From: Algoriphagus boseongensis
GTDB lineage: Bacteria > Bacteroidota > Bacteroidia > Cytophagales > Cyclobacteriaceae
Assembly (NCBI RefSeq): GCF_004362805.1
Contig: NZ_SNYF01000007.1
Coordinates: forward strand, 477,404 to 541,403
Reading direction: 5' to 3'
DNA: 64,000 bases
Shown here: in pieces, positions 1-9,315 of the stretch
How positions within the stretch are numbered: the first letter of the stretch is position 1
Layout: each line of letters begins with the position of its first letter
Position numbers and translations under genes: made by a program
The notes under the pieces: generated by a model
Told to the model about the DNA's origin: nothing
What the model saw: the letters and a program-made list of their open reading frames with translations, nothing else
Databases searched by the model: none

Positions 1-1
1 C

Positions 2-361
2 TATCACTTGACCAGAGCATTTGTCAATGATATGATAGCACGCAAGTCAGGGCATATTTTCTCCATGGGTTCCATCGCTGGATTGACAGCCTATCCCAAT
101 GGAGGAAGTTATGCTGTTTCAAAATGGGCTATGTTGGGCATGACCAAATGCCTTAGAGAAGAGCTCAAGCCTTTTGACATTAAAGTAACCTCAATTCTAC
201 CTGGAGCGACTTTTACAGACAGCTGGGCTGAATCTGGTCTTCCTGAGGAGAGATTCATGCGTGCCGATGATGTAGCAGAAAGCGTGTGGGGCGCTTATAA
301 CCTTTCCCCTCAAACCGTTGTTGAAGAAGTAATTATCCGCCCCCAACTTGGAGATATTTAA
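2..361 (+). CDS. SDR-family oxidoreductase, 3' part only
   Basis: This is the C-terminal part of a short-chain dehydrogenase/reductase; the 5' end lies outside the window and the reading frame is open to base 2. The visible part has the SDR strand-loop with the catalytic Ser region (FSMGSIAG), the catalytic Tyr and Lys in YAVSKWA, and the following PG-type loop (ILPGATFTD), so the active site is intact. A cytoplasmic NAD(P)-dependent enzyme is expected, but the substrate cannot be read from the sequence. It stops 3 bases before ispG and is probably co-transcribed with it. The first in-frame start-like codon (TTG at 8) is not the true start, because the cofactor-binding half is missing. Confidence 0.9.
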   Translation, partial: YHLTRAFVNDMIARKSGHIFSMGSIAGLTAYPNGGSYAVSKWAMLGMTKCLREELKPFDIKVTSILPGATFTDSWAESGLPEERFMRADDVAESVWGAYNLSPQTVVEEVIIRPQLGDI

Positions 362-364
362 GCT

Positions 365-2347
365 ATGGATTCCCTGATCAAATCTCTTGATTCCCTGTAT
401 TGCGATAGCCTGACTAGCTATTCCCGAAGAAAAACCATACCTGTCCGCGTGGGGGATGTGATAATCGGAGGAGAAAATCCAATTGTGGTTCAGTCCATGA
501 CAACCGTGGACACCATGGATACCAAAGGTTCGGTGGAGCAATGCATCCGAATGATTGAATCCGGCTGCGAATTGATTAGAATCACAGCACCTTCTCTCAA
601 GGAAGCGGAAAATCTAAGAAATATCAAAGCCGAGCTTCGCAAAAGAGGCTACCAAACTCCTTTGGTTGCCGATATTCACTTTACTCCTAATGCAGCTGAG
701 CTTGCTGCCAAAATCGTGGAGAAAGTCCGAATCAATCCAGGAAACTATGCGGACAAAAAGAAATTTGAGGTCATAGACTATACCGATGCCAGCTATGCCG
801 AAGAGCTGGAAAGGATCAGAGATCGATTCTTGCCTTTGGTGAAAATCTGCAAGGAAAACGGAACTGCCATGCGAATCGGAACCAATCACGGTTCCCTTTC
901 AGACAGGATTATGAGCCGCTATGGAGATACTCCGCTTGGGATGGTGGAATCGGCTTTGGAATTCCTGAGAATTTGCGAAGATGAAAAATTCTTCGACATC
1001 GTGATTTCCATGAAGTCTTCCAATACCCAAGTCATGGTTCAAGCCTATAGACTTTTGGTTCAGAAGCTCAATGAAGGAGGATTTAAGCCTTATCCTTTGC
1101 ACTTGGGAGTCACTGAAGCTGGTGAGGCGGAAGATGGCCGAATCAAATCTGCAGTAGGAATTGGGACTTTGTTAGAAGATGGTTTGGGCGATACTGTTCG
1201 AGTTTCATTGACAGAGGATCCTGAGTTTGAGGCCCCAGTTGCAAGAGCCTTAATTGATCGCTATACCCATCGTGCTGCGCATGCTCCAATCCGGGAAATC
1301 GCGAATTATCCGATTACCCCTTTTGAACACAACAAGAGGCATGTGGCTGAGATTTACAATTTCGGAGGTCATAATGTACCTCGAGTTATTACAGACATTT
1401 CCAAGGTTGAAAAGATCTCCGATCGGGAAATGAAGGCGGTTGGTCATTTCTATTTGCCTGAATTGGACAAGTGGAAAATGAATGATATCGGATGTGATTT
1501 TGTCTATTCCGGATCAAATCCGATTCCTTTCATGCTACCCAATGGGATGAAAGAAATCCAAGACTTTGCTATTTGGAATCAGGCTCCTGATCAGGTGAAT
1601 AAGTTTCCTTTATTCCACTTGGATGAATATAAAAAGGCTTCAAGATTTCATTCTGAGATCAACTTCCTGGAAGTTTTGGATACAGAAATCGAAGAAACTA
1701 TTCCTGCAATTCAAGACAGAACGGATACTGTTTTTATCCTAAAGACCAACAACACGCATAGCATGCCAGCACTGAGGCGAGCTTTTGTGAGTCTTTTGGA
1801 AGCGAAATCCACTATTCCGGTTGTTGTCAAAGTGAGTTATCCTGATCAGACTGCGGATATGACCATGCTTTATGCTGCCACTGATGTGGGAGGATTATTG
1901 GTTGATGGCTTGGGAGATGGGATTTTCATTTCCTTGGAAAAAGAAGCCGAGCATTCCCGTCAGGAAGTTTTGGATCAAATCAAGCTTCACAATTCAGTGA
2001 GCTTTGGTGTGCTTCAGGCAGCCCGTACCCGAATGTCTAAAACGGAATACATTTCCTGTCCTTCTTGCGGCCGAACCTTGTTTGACTTACAAGAAACCAC
2101 TGCTATGATCCGAAAGCGTACTGATCATCTTAAAGGGGTGAAAATCGGAATCATGGGTTGTATCGTAAATGGCCCAGGTGAGATGGCAGATGCCGATTAT
2201 GGCTATGTGGGTTCTGGAAAAGGTAAAATCACACTTTACAAAGGAAAAGAAGTAGTCAAACGCTCTGTACCTTCAGAAAAAGCAGTCGACGAACTCATCG
2301 AAATCATCCGTGAAGACGGGATGTGGATTGAGCCGGAGACGATTTAA
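365..2347 (+). CDS. ispG: (E)-4-hydroxy-3-methylbut-2-enyl-diphosphate synthase
   Basis: IspG (GcpE) converts 2-C-methyl-erythritol 2,4-cyclodiphosphate to HMBPP in the MEP pathway of isoprenoid synthesis, using a 4Fe-4S cluster. The N-terminal TIM barrel starts with the family signature VQSMTTVDTMDT. The C-terminal cluster domain carries CPSC (Cys565, Cys568) and GCIVNGPGE (Cys599, Glu606), the expected ligands. At 660 residues it is the long form known from Bacteroidota, chlamydiae and plants, with an extra domain between barrel and cluster domain; the roughly 370-residue E. coli form lacks it. ATG start 3 bases after the upstream dehydrogenase. Essential housekeeping gene; nothing anomalous. 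Confidence 0.97.
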   Translation: MDSLIKSLDSLYCDSLTSYSRRKTIPVRVGDVIIGGENPIVVQSMTTVDTMDTKGSVEQCIRMIESGCELIRITAPSLKEAENLRNIKAELRKRGYQTPLVADIHFTPNAAELAAKIVEKVRINPGNYADKKKFEVIDYTDASYAEELERIRDRFLPLVKICKENGTAMRIGTNHGSLSDRIMSRYGDTPLGMVESALEFLRICEDEKFFDIVISMKSSNTQVMVQAYRLLVQKLNEGGFKPYPLHLGVTEAGEAEDGRIKSAVGIGTLLEDGLGDTVRVSLTEDPEFEAPVARALIDRYTHRAAHAPIREIANYPITPFEHNKRHVAEIYNFGGHNVPRVITDISKVEKISDREMKAVGHFYLPELDKWKMNDIGCDFVYSGSNPIPFMLPNGMKEIQDFAIWNQAPDQVNKFPLFHLDEYKKASRFHSEINFLEVLDTEIEETIPAIQDRTDTVFILKTNNTHSMPALRRAFVSLLEAKSTIPVVVKVSYPDQTADMTMLYAATDVGGLLVDGLGDGIFISLEKEAEHSRQEVLDQIKLHNSVSFGVLQAARTRMSKTEYISCPSCGRTLFDLQETTAMIRKRTDHLKGVKIGIMGCIVNGPGEMADADYGYVGSGKGKITLYKGKEVVKRSVPSEKAVDELIEIIREDGMWIEPETI

Positions 2348-2499
2348 ATGTTTTGTCTGATAACTGATGTAGGATGACCGGTAAGCGGAGTTGGAAGGTT
2401 GAAGTTTAAAGTGAAGAGTTTAAAGTGAGGGATCAGGGCTGAGTTTTCCATAAAGGCCGTAAATCGTACTTCGTCAATCGTAAATAAAAAAAATGAATC

Positions 2500-2694
2500 A
2501 TGTCAGAAAAAAATAAAGTTCAGGAGTTCTTCAAATTAGGTGAGGTGGGCAATTACTTCCTGAGAGTATTTCAAAAGCCTGACCCAAACAAACCTTCTAA
2601 TTTCAACCTAAGAATGATGCATGGAATCAATAAGATTTCCATTCTCATCTTTCTGTTTGCGATTATTGTCTGGACTATCAAGCGGTTTATTTGA
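2500..2694 (+). CDS. small single-span membrane protein (DUF6728-like)
   Basis: A 64-residue protein with a charged N-terminal half (VQEFFKLGEVGNYF, then a KPDPNKPSNFN segment) and one C-terminal transmembrane segment (about residues 44-62, ISILIFLFAIIVW) ending in KRFI. It resembles the small conserved Bacteroidota family usually listed as DUF6728; that name is from memory and uncertain. Function unknown. It starts with ATG about 150 bases after ispG. The gap holds a degenerate repeat (near 2398-2430) related to repeats found upstream of 35865 and 36457. Confidence 0.7.
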   Translation: MSEKNKVQEFFKLGEVGNYFLRVFQKPDPNKPSNFNLRMMHGINKISILIFLFAIIVWTIKRFI

Positions 2695-2716
2695 TTTGAT
2701 TGGATACTAAATCCTA

Positions 2717-3340
2717 TCAAAACATCAACCCCATCCTGAACACAAAGCTGTGGTATAAGAAAGCTGTTTCAGTGACTGAATTATATCCAGGAGGTAAAAG
2801 GGAGGTCGTAAAAGGCCTGACATTTCCCCGTTCGAAATACCCCTGGAAATACGAAAATTCCTGTCTTTTGTAAGCGAAAGTAAATGAAAGTGCAGTTTTG
2901 CCTTTTCTAGACGGAAGTTTAAATCCAGCCATGGGACTAAACATAATTCCTCCTTCGTACCAACTTTTACTCCATTCGTCTTCTTGCTTTTTCTCCAAAA
3001 CAGCTGATCCTCCGCCTAAATCCAAGCCTCCAAAAATCTGTGGTTTCCCTTCTTTTCCAATAAAACCCCGATAGCCCAAGGCGATAGGCAGCAAAGAAAT
3101 ATCTTGATATTGATCTAGTCCCACCGAAAAACCAATAACCTGCTTTGGCGTGAACCGTGCTCCGTGAAAAGTCTGAAAAGTGAAATCCATTCTTTCCTCA
3201 CGCTTTCCTTCCCAATTTTCCATTCCTCGTCCATATAGAAAACCCAGTTCTGTCTGGCTGAAATAGAGTTTTTCCTGTGCCAAGCCCTTGACACAGGAAA
3301 AATAAAGGCCGATGAAAAGATAGATGAATCTAAACTTCAT
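2717..3340 (-). CDS. secreted or outer-membrane protein of unknown function
   Basis: 207 residues with an N-terminal signal peptide (FIYLFIGLYFSCVKGLAQ). The remainder is rich in alternating aromatic and polar stretches and glycine (GLDLGGGSAVL, FTFAYKRQEFSYF) and ends in a hydrophobic-aromatic segment (FVFRMGLMF), as in small outer-membrane beta-barrels. No specific family recognised. It begins 10 bases after the stop of the LVIVD lipoprotein gene at 3351-4601, so the two are probably one operon and may act together at the cell surface. Confidence 0.75.
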   Translation of the reverse strand: MKFRFIYLFIGLYFSCVKGLAQEKLYFSQTELGFLYGRGMENWEGKREERMDFTFQTFHGARFTPKQVIGFSVGLDQYQDISLLPIALGYRGFIGKEGKPQIFGGLDLGGGSAVLEKKQEDEWSKSWYEGGIMFSPMAGFKLPSRKGKTALSFTFAYKRQEFSYFQGYFERGNVRPFTTSLLPPGYNSVTETAFLYHSFVFRMGLMF

Positions 3341-3350
3341 GGCTCAAAGA

Positions 3351-4601
3351 TCAATTGATAATTACTGGATTGGTCACCTGGATGCAGCTCAATTTTTTCA
3401 GTTGATTAGGTTTGGAGTAATCGTATTGACAAACCCCATCTGGCCCGATCACGATCAAGGACTTTGGCCCTGGGATTAGGTCAACAGATTTCATGGAGGT
3501 CAAAAACTCAAGTTGGTTTTTATCGATGGCCATCACATCACTTACATTAAAGCTTTTTAGGCCATGCTGCCCCTCAGCTACATAAAGAAAATCTCCCGCC
3601 AAACCCAGACCATGAGGATTGAGCATAGGGTAGGCTTTCTTCAACTTGGGTTGATAAGGGTTTTTAATGTCCACGACTTGAAGCTCATTGATTCCATTCC
3701 AGCAGGTATTTCCTGTTCGGAGTGTCACGAATGCATGGTCTTCATTGACCACCACAGGGTCACAGGCCATGACATGCTCAAATACCGACATTCTGGTAGG
3801 TGAGCTAGGAGTGGAGGCATCATAAATATGCATGCCCCGATTGGAACCGATGAACAGTTTATTTTGGAAAGGAAAAATAGTCTCGATTCCCCAACCCAAA
3901 TCCACTGGTTTGACGAATTTGGGATCCTCGGCTTTGGTGACGTCAAAAACTCTCATTGTGGATTCATCTACAGCATACAAGTGGTCATTCATCAAGGTAA
4001 ATCTCGCCATGGAGCCACCTGTGCCATAGCTTTTTGCAGCTGCAGAAAAATTAGCGGCGAAACTCATATCTGAGCGCATCAGCCAGCCTTCACCTCTCCA
4101 TCCATTTCCATCCGTCACCACCACGGAATCTTTAAAGGTGATAATCTGACCTGTATCGTGCCGATAGAGATGGGTAAAGACATTCTCTACCCGCTTGATC
4201 AGGCGGATATCACCCATGTTGCTCAGGTCAAATGCCAGAAGATCCACGTAGTTATCTGCATAAAGAATATTGTTGTTCACTGCCAAATCCACATTTCCCT
4301 CGATAGGTATAAACCTCAAATTGATGGGATTGGAAGGTTTGGTATTGTCCAAAATATGAATGCCTTTGGTAGGTTCATTGACAAAAAGGTAATCCCCATA
4401 AATGTAGATTTTACCCGGATTGTCTAAGGGCTGAGCTGGTTCCGTCGTGATCAAACGGGCTCTGACATCACTCATTTCCAGGTAAACCGGCATCATGGTC
4501 CTATAGGTGTAAGTCGTCGTGATTTCATCCTGACAGGAGGAAAACAGTCCCAGAAAAAACAAAACCAAAAGGAAAGGAAGTAGCGTGGATTTAGTTTTCA
4601 T
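3351..4601 (-). CDS. LVIVD-repeat beta-propeller lipoprotein
   Basis: Lipoprotein with a hydrophobic signal and lipobox ending in LFSSC, followed by about 390 residues of repeated units of the form 'LxVxDxxxPxxP' (for example LQVVDIKNPYQPK, MHIYDASTPSSP, IHILDNTKPSNP). These are LVIVD repeats, which fold as a beta-propeller in surface proteins of Bacteroidota. Function unknown; propellers of this type usually bind ligands rather than catalyse. The start at 4601 (MKTKS) is preferred to an in-frame TTG two codons upstream because it opens the signal peptide directly. First gene of a probable two-gene operon with 2717-3340. Confidence 0.85.
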   Translation of the reverse strand: MKTKSTLLPFLLVLFFLGLFSSCQDEITTTYTYRTMMPVYLEMSDVRARLITTEPAQPLDNPGKIYIYGDYLFVNEPTKGIHILDNTKPSNPINLRFIPIEGNVDLAVNNNILYADNYVDLLAFDLSNMGDIRLIKRVENVFTHLYRHDTGQIITFKDSVVVTDGNGWRGEGWLMRSDMSFAANFSAAAKSYGTGGSMARFTLMNDHLYAVDESTMRVFDVTKAEDPKFVKPVDLGWGIETIFPFQNKLFIGSNRGMHIYDASTPSSPTRMSVFEHVMACDPVVVNEDHAFVTLRTGNTCWNGINELQVVDIKNPYQPKLKKAYPMLNPHGLGLAGDFLYVAEGQHGLKSFNVSDVMAIDKNQLEFLTSMKSVDLIPGPKSLIVIGPDGVCQYDYSKPNQLKKLSCIQVTNPVIIN

Positions 4602-4799
4602 GATCAAAGGGTTTGGAATTTATAAAAATGAACAATCAAATCTATTGACGAAGATGGGTTTGACATTGCTACAAGGAGTTCAATAATTCCTGAATTTTTT
4701 ACCTGATAATAATCAGGAAATCCTCTCTTTCCAGTCATGAAAGTGCCGTGATCAATTGCCTAACTTGAATCATTGAAATTCTAACCAACCCAAAATGCC

Positions 4800-7199
4800 A
4801 TGGAAGCTTTGATTATTCCCTTCGAAAAAATAGGAATTGAGGATGTACCCAAAGTGGGTGGTAAAAATGCGTCCCTTGGCGAAATGTACCAAAAGCTCAA
4901 TCCATTGGGAATTCGAATTCCCAATGGATTTGCAATTACAGCGACCGCTTTTCGACTTTTTTTAGAAGAAAACAAAATCAAGGAATCCATTCAGGATGAA
5001 TTGAAAAAACTTGATTTGGAGAGTTTCTCCAACCTTTCCCAGGTTTCTTCGAAAATCAAATCTCTTATCCTCAAGGGCCAGTTGCCTGAAGTCTTGACTC
5101 AGGAAATCATCCAGCATTATCAGGAGATCAAGGGTAAAAAGGGGCAAGAAGTAGATGTTGCCGTTCGAAGTAGCGCAACAGCAGAGGATTTGCCAGGGGC
5201 AAGTTTTGCAGGGCTGCATGAGTCTTTTCTTAATATCCGGGGAACGGCCAATCTTTTGAAGGCAGTTAAGTCCTGCTTTGCCTCCTTGTACAATGGTCGA
5301 GCTATCAAATACAGGCACGACAAAGGCTACGACAAACATGAAATAGCCCTTTCGGTTGGGGTTCAGCGAATGGTCAGGGCCGATTTGGCTTCAAGTGGAG
5401 TTTGCTTTTCCATTGATCCGGAATCTGGTTTTCAGCAGGCAGTTTTGATTACTGGATGCTGGGGATTGGGAGAAAATATCGTTCAGGGAGCGGTAATTCC
5501 GGATGAGTTTTTAGTCTTTAAACCTTCCCTAGAAAAAGGGAAAAGGGCCATCATTTCCAAAAAAGCAGGTTCCAAAACAAAGACCATGGTTTATTCCAAA
5601 AAGGGTGGAACACTAAATTTGGATACCCCTAAGAAAAAGCAAAAAGAACTGGTTCTGAATGATGAAGAAGTGGAGACTTTGGGTAAATGGTCTGTCCAAA
5701 TCGAGAAGCATTATGGTCTTCCAATGGATATAGAATGGGCTAAAGACGGAAAAACAGGTGAACTTTTTATTGTTCAGGCCCGACCTGAGACCGTTCATTT
5801 TGAGAAAGATCCGTATAGGCTTAAGGAGTTTATTCTGACTGAAAAAGGTAAAGTAGTAAGTACAGGTTATGCCATTGGATCAGGGATTACATCAGGCAAT
5901 GTGAAAATTCTGAAATCTCCTACCGAAGCTTCAAAGCTAAAGGAAGGGGAAATTCTTTTGACAGAGATCACCAATCCGGACTGGGATCCCATCATGAAAA
6001 AGGCAGCTGCTATCATCACCACGAAAGGTGGGCGAACTAGCCATGCAGCTATCGTAGCCAGAGAAATGGGAGCCTTGGCGATTGTGGGTGCGGAAGATGC
6101 CTTGGATGTACTGAAAAATGGTGACGAAATAACACTAGATACTTCCTCCGGGAAGATGGGAAAAATCTATCGGGGTAAGCTAGAGTGGAAGACCATTGAG
6201 CATAATTTTCACGGACTTCGAATGCCCAAAACCCATCCTATGTTTATCCTGGCCGATCCGGAAAAAGCCTTCAATCTTTCCTTTTTTCCAAATCAAGGCG
6301 TCGGTTTGATGCGGATGGAGTTTGTGGTCAATAGTTCCATTCGGATTCATCCTATGGCCTTGGTTCATTTTGACCAACTGAAAAACAAAAAGGAAAAATC
6401 CAAAATCAAGTCCCTTTGCTGGGGGTATAAGGACAAGCAGGAATACTTTGTGGACAAACTTTCCCAAGCTATTTCCACCATAGCTGCAGCTTTTTATCCC
6501 AAGGAAGTGATCCTTAGAATGAGTGATTTCAAAACCAACGAATACGCCAATTTGCTGGGAGGACATCAGTTTGAGGCCCAAGAAGAAAATCCAATGCTTG
6601 GTTTCAGAGGCGCTTCCCGCTATGATCATGAGCGGTATCGAGAAGGATTCGAACTGGAATGTCAGGCTGTGAAACGTGTGAGAGAAGATATGGGTCTGGA
6701 AAATCTGAAAGTAATGATTCCTTTTTGCCGGACTCCTGAGGAGGGGAAAAAGGTGATCACCTTGATGAAAAAGCTGGGATTGGTTCAAGGTAAAAATGGA
6801 CTGGAAATCTATGTCATGGCAGAAATTCCATCCAATGTGATTTTGGCCAAGGAATTTGCCAAGATTTTCGATGGGTTTTCCATTGGCTCCAATGACCTCA
6901 CTCAGTTAACACTGGGAGTTGACCGGGATTCTGAGATCCTCAGTGAGATTTTTGACGAGAATAATCCCGCAGTCAAATGGATGATTTCTCAGGTAATCCG
7001 AGAGGCCAAGGCAGCAGGGAAGAAGATTGGCTTGTGCGGACAAGCACCGAGTGATAATCCTGCTTTTGCCAAGTTTCTTATCGCTGAGGGAATTGACAGC
7101 ATATCTTTCAATGCAGACGCATTGCTCAAGGGAATAGAAAATATGAATCAGGCGGAAGCCAAAACTAAATCTAAAACCAATGAAAAAACTGGAAAATAA
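4800..7199 (+). CDS. ppsA: phosphoenolpyruvate synthase
   Basis: PEP synthase (pyruvate, water dikinase) makes PEP, AMP and phosphate from pyruvate and ATP, the entry to gluconeogenesis. Length of 799 residues matches the family (about 790). In order: N-terminal ATP-grasp/PPDK domain (GGKNASLGEM, VAVRSSATAEDLPGASFAG), central phospho-histidine domain with catalytic His415 in GGRTSHAAIVAREMG, and C-terminal PEP-binding TIM barrel with GSNDLTQLTLG and Cys746 in GLCGQAPSD. All catalytic elements are present. The last 20 bases overlap the next gene, implying coupled expression. A perfect 32-bp palindrome sits inside the coding sequence at 4899-4930. Confidence 0.96.
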   Translation: MEALIIPFEKIGIEDVPKVGGKNASLGEMYQKLNPLGIRIPNGFAITATAFRLFLEENKIKESIQDELKKLDLESFSNLSQVSSKIKSLILKGQLPEVLTQEIIQHYQEIKGKKGQEVDVAVRSSATAEDLPGASFAGLHESFLNIRGTANLLKAVKSCFASLYNGRAIKYRHDKGYDKHEIALSVGVQRMVRADLASSGVCFSIDPESGFQQAVLITGCWGLGENIVQGAVIPDEFLVFKPSLEKGKRAIISKKAGSKTKTMVYSKKGGTLNLDTPKKKQKELVLNDEEVETLGKWSVQIEKHYGLPMDIEWAKDGKTGELFIVQARPETVHFEKDPYRLKEFILTEKGKVVSTGYAIGSGITSGNVKILKSPTEASKLKEGEILLTEITNPDWDPIMKKAAAIITTKGGRTSHAAIVAREMGALAIVGAEDALDVLKNGDEITLDTSSGKMGKIYRGKLEWKTIEHNFHGLRMPKTHPMFILADPEKAFNLSFFPNQGVGLMRMEFVVNSSIRIHPMALVHFDQLKNKKEKSKIKSLCWGYKDKQEYFVDKLSQAISTIAAAFYPKEVILRMSDFKTNEYANLLGGHQFEAQEENPMLGFRGASRYDHERYREGFELECQAVKRVREDMGLENLKVMIPFCRTPEEGKKVITLMKKLGLVQGKNGLEIYVMAEIPSNVILAKEFAKIFDGFSIGSNDLTQLTLGVDRDSEILSEIFDENNPAVKWMISQVIREAKAAGKKIGLCGQAPSDNPAFAKFLIAEGIDSISFNADALLKGIENMNQAEAKTKSKTNEKTGK
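4899..4930. repeat. 32-bp perfect palindrome inside ppsA
   Basis: The 16-base left arm AATCCATTGGGAATTC is followed directly by its exact reverse complement, with no spacer. It lies in codons for the segment NPLGIRIPNGF of PEP synthase, a conserved part of the ATP-grasp domain, so it may be coincidental codon choice or a protein/RNA structure site. Confidence 0.9.
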
Positions 7200-7938
7200 A
7201 ATCGCAGTTGTGACCGGAGCTGCCTCCGGAATGGGAAAAGCCATTGCTGAGCTTTTTGCTCAAGAAGGAGCCAAAGTCATTGTGGTCGATCAAGTAGGTG
7301 CGGATGCAGAAATCGTGGCTGAGGGAATCCGTGCCAAAGGAGGTCATGCCATTGGCTTGAAATGTGATGTTTCGGATGAGGAACAAGTCAAAAAAATGAT
7401 CCATGCCGCAGTCATTGAATTTGGTGCCTTGGATATTTTGGTCAATAATGCTGGCATCATGGACAACTTCATGCCTTTGGAAAAAGTCAGTGATGCTCTC
7501 TGGAACAAGGTCCTTGCTGTCAACCTCAACGGCCCTTTTTATGCCTCCCGAGAAGCTATTTCCCAGATGCTCAAGCAGGGAAAAGGAGTGATGATTCACA
7601 TCGCTTCTGTTGGGGGTATCAATGGAGCGAGGGCTGGATTAGCCTATACTACCTCCAAGCATGCGCTTGTGGGGATGAGTAAAAACATTGGATTCATGTA
7701 TGCGAAAAAAGGAATCCGAAGCAATGTAATTGCGCCAGGGGGAGTCAATACCAACATCATGAAAGACGCTAAGCCAGATGAGGAAGGTGCTGCTTTGTGT
7801 AGTTCTGGTGCAGGTTCCATGCCAAGAATGGGTGAGCCTGAGGAAATTGCAAAAGCAGCTTTATTTCTGGCTTCTGACGATTCCTCTTTTGTGAATGGGG
7901 AAGTGCTGACTGCTGATGGAGGTTGGACTGCTTATTAA
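7180..7938 (+). CDS. SDR-family NAD(P)-dependent oxidoreductase
   Basis: A complete classical short-chain dehydrogenase of 252 residues: cofactor loop TGAASGMGKA near the N-terminus, NNAG at about residue 89, catalytic Ser in IASVGG, Tyr/Lys in YTTSKHA, and C-terminal FVNGEVLTADGGWTAY, which matches the FabG/glucose-dehydrogenase-like branch. The acidic residue after the second strand (VVDQ) suggests NAD rather than NADP, but this is an inference. Substrate unknown. The ATG lies within the 3' end of ppsA (20-base overlap), so translation is probably coupled. A terminator follows at 7955-7994. Confidence 0.92.
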   Translation: MKKLENKIAVVTGAASGMGKAIAELFAQEGAKVIVVDQVGADAEIVAEGIRAKGGHAIGLKCDVSDEEQVKKMIHAAVIEFGALDILVNNAGIMDNFMPLEKVSDALWNKVLAVNLNGPFYASREAISQMLKQGKGVMIHIASVGGINGARAGLAYTTSKHALVGMSKNIGFMYAKKGIRSNVIAPGGVNTNIMKDAKPDEEGAALCSSGAGSMPRMGEPEEIAKAALFLASDDSSFVNGEVLTADGGWTAY

Positions 7939-7954
7939 AAGTGCCTAAATAAAT

Positions 7955-7994
7955 GAATCCCGGTTTCCTAATTGGAGGTCGGGATTCTGTTTTT
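7955..7994 (+). terminator. intrinsic terminator after the ppsA-SDR operon
   Basis: Arms GAATCCCG (7955-7962) and CGGGATTC (7980-7987) are perfect reverse complements and are followed by TGTTTTT. It overlaps the 3' end of the convergent MFS transporter gene, so the two transcription units share this region. Confidence 0.8.
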
Positions 7995-9149
7995 CTTAAC
8001 CACCCGATTTAAATCCACGGTAAGCAAAATCTTCACCATCAGTATAATTCCTAAAAACCAGAAAAGGGAGGAATAAGTCAGGTAAACTGCCAATTCTCCG
8101 AAAATCAAGGGCATGATTGTTATCCCAACATAAGCACTTGCCATCTGTAAGCCCATGATTGCCTGAGAATTTTTCTCCCCAAAATTCCTTGGAGTCTCAT
8201 GCAAAAGACTGGGGAAAATGGGAGCGCAACCTAATCCAATCAATAAAAACGCAGGAAGCAAAGTTATTTGAAAGGGTAGGGAAAGGGTAATCAATCCAAG
8301 AATCAAAACCCCCTGACCTCCATAAACCAATTGCTGATTGGTAAATCGCGTGGTCAGAAATCCTGAAAGAAATCTGCCGATGGTGATTCCTCCGTAATAG
8401 AAGGAAACCAACTTGGCCGCATCCTGAGGCTTAAATTCTCTGATCAATACCAGATAACTAGCTCCCCAAAGTCCAAAGGTGGCTTCAATGGTGCAGTAGC
8501 AGAAAAATACGATCAAGGCCTGACGGATTCCTGGGATTTTCAAAATTTCGCGGTAAGATGATTTTTTGGATGGCCCATCTGAATTACTTGAGGATGGATT
8601 TCTTTTTACCCAAAGCGGAATGGAAAATAAAAGAATGGCTACCAAACCCAACTGAATCCATCCAACCGTGAGATACCCTGAAGACCAAGATTCCCCCCGG
8701 GCAAAATAGCTCGACATGATTACTGGGCCAATGGCTGCTCCCACACCCCAGAAACAATGAAGCCAATTCATATGGCTGGCTTTATAATGAAGGGCTACAT
8801 AATTATTCAGCGCAGCATCCACACAGCCTGAACCCAAACCCAATGGAATTGCCAAAAGAAATAAGTAGATGATGTTATTGGAATAGGCAAAACCAATAAT
8901 GGCCAAAGCAGTAAACAAAACACTGACTGTAGTCACCACAGCTACCCCAAATCGCTCTATCAGTTTGGTACTGAAAAGACTGGAAATGACTGTTCCTGCT
9001 GCTACAATCATGGAAATGATCCCTGCATAGGCGATAGGTACCTTTAGTTCGGGATACATTTCCGGCCAAGCAGCCCCCAATAAGGAATCGGGTAAACCTA
9101 AGCTTATAAAAGCCAGATATATGATCAGCAGGAGGACTTTTTTCTTCAT
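7968..9149 (-). CDS. MFS transporter
   Basis: About 393 residues with around twelve hydrophobic segments, typical of the major facilitator superfamily. The first helix (LLLIIYLAFISLGLPDSLLG) carries the LGLPDS/LG motif common in sugar-type MFS members of the FucP/YfkF kind. The substrate cannot be predicted. The frame is open to 9230, but the ATG at 9149 (MKKKVLL) is preferred because it puts two or three Lys before helix 1; the longer version adds a polar tail without membrane character. Convergent with the ppsA-SDR operon; no obvious functional partner. Confidence 0.88.
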   Translation of the reverse strand: MKKKVLLLIIYLAFISLGLPDSLLGAAWPEMYPELKVPIAYAGIISMIVAAGTVISSLFSTKLIERFGVAVVTTVSVLFTALAIIGFAYSNNIIYLFLLAIPLGLGSGCVDAALNNYVALHYKASHMNWLHCFWGVGAAIGPVIMSSYFARGESWSSGYLTVGWIQLGLVAILLFSIPLWVKRNPSSSNSDGPSKKSSYREILKIPGIRQALIVFFCYCTIEATFGLWGASYLVLIREFKPQDAAKLVSFYYGGITIGRFLSGFLTTRFTNQQLVYGGQGVLILGLITLSLPFQITLLPAFLLIGLGCAPIFPSLLHETPRNFGEKNSQAIMGLQMASAYVGITIMPLIFGELAVYLTYSSLFWFLGIILMVKILLTVDLNRVVKKNRIPTSN

Positions 9150-9315
9150 GAAATTCAAAAGTGGTTTGAAATTAGTCCATTCCAAACTTGATTTAGAAGT
9201 TATACTGTTCTTAAAATAGCTCAAAATCAAACCAAGCCCAAATCAGTCAATTTTTCCTTGAATTTAGGCGGTATCTATTGCATATTCGTTTTTTCAACCA
9301 AGCTGCTTACCCCTT

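Noticed and set aside
6180..6788. 202-residue minus-strand frame inside ppsA
   Set aside because: Antisense shadow of a strongly conserved gene; no domain features.
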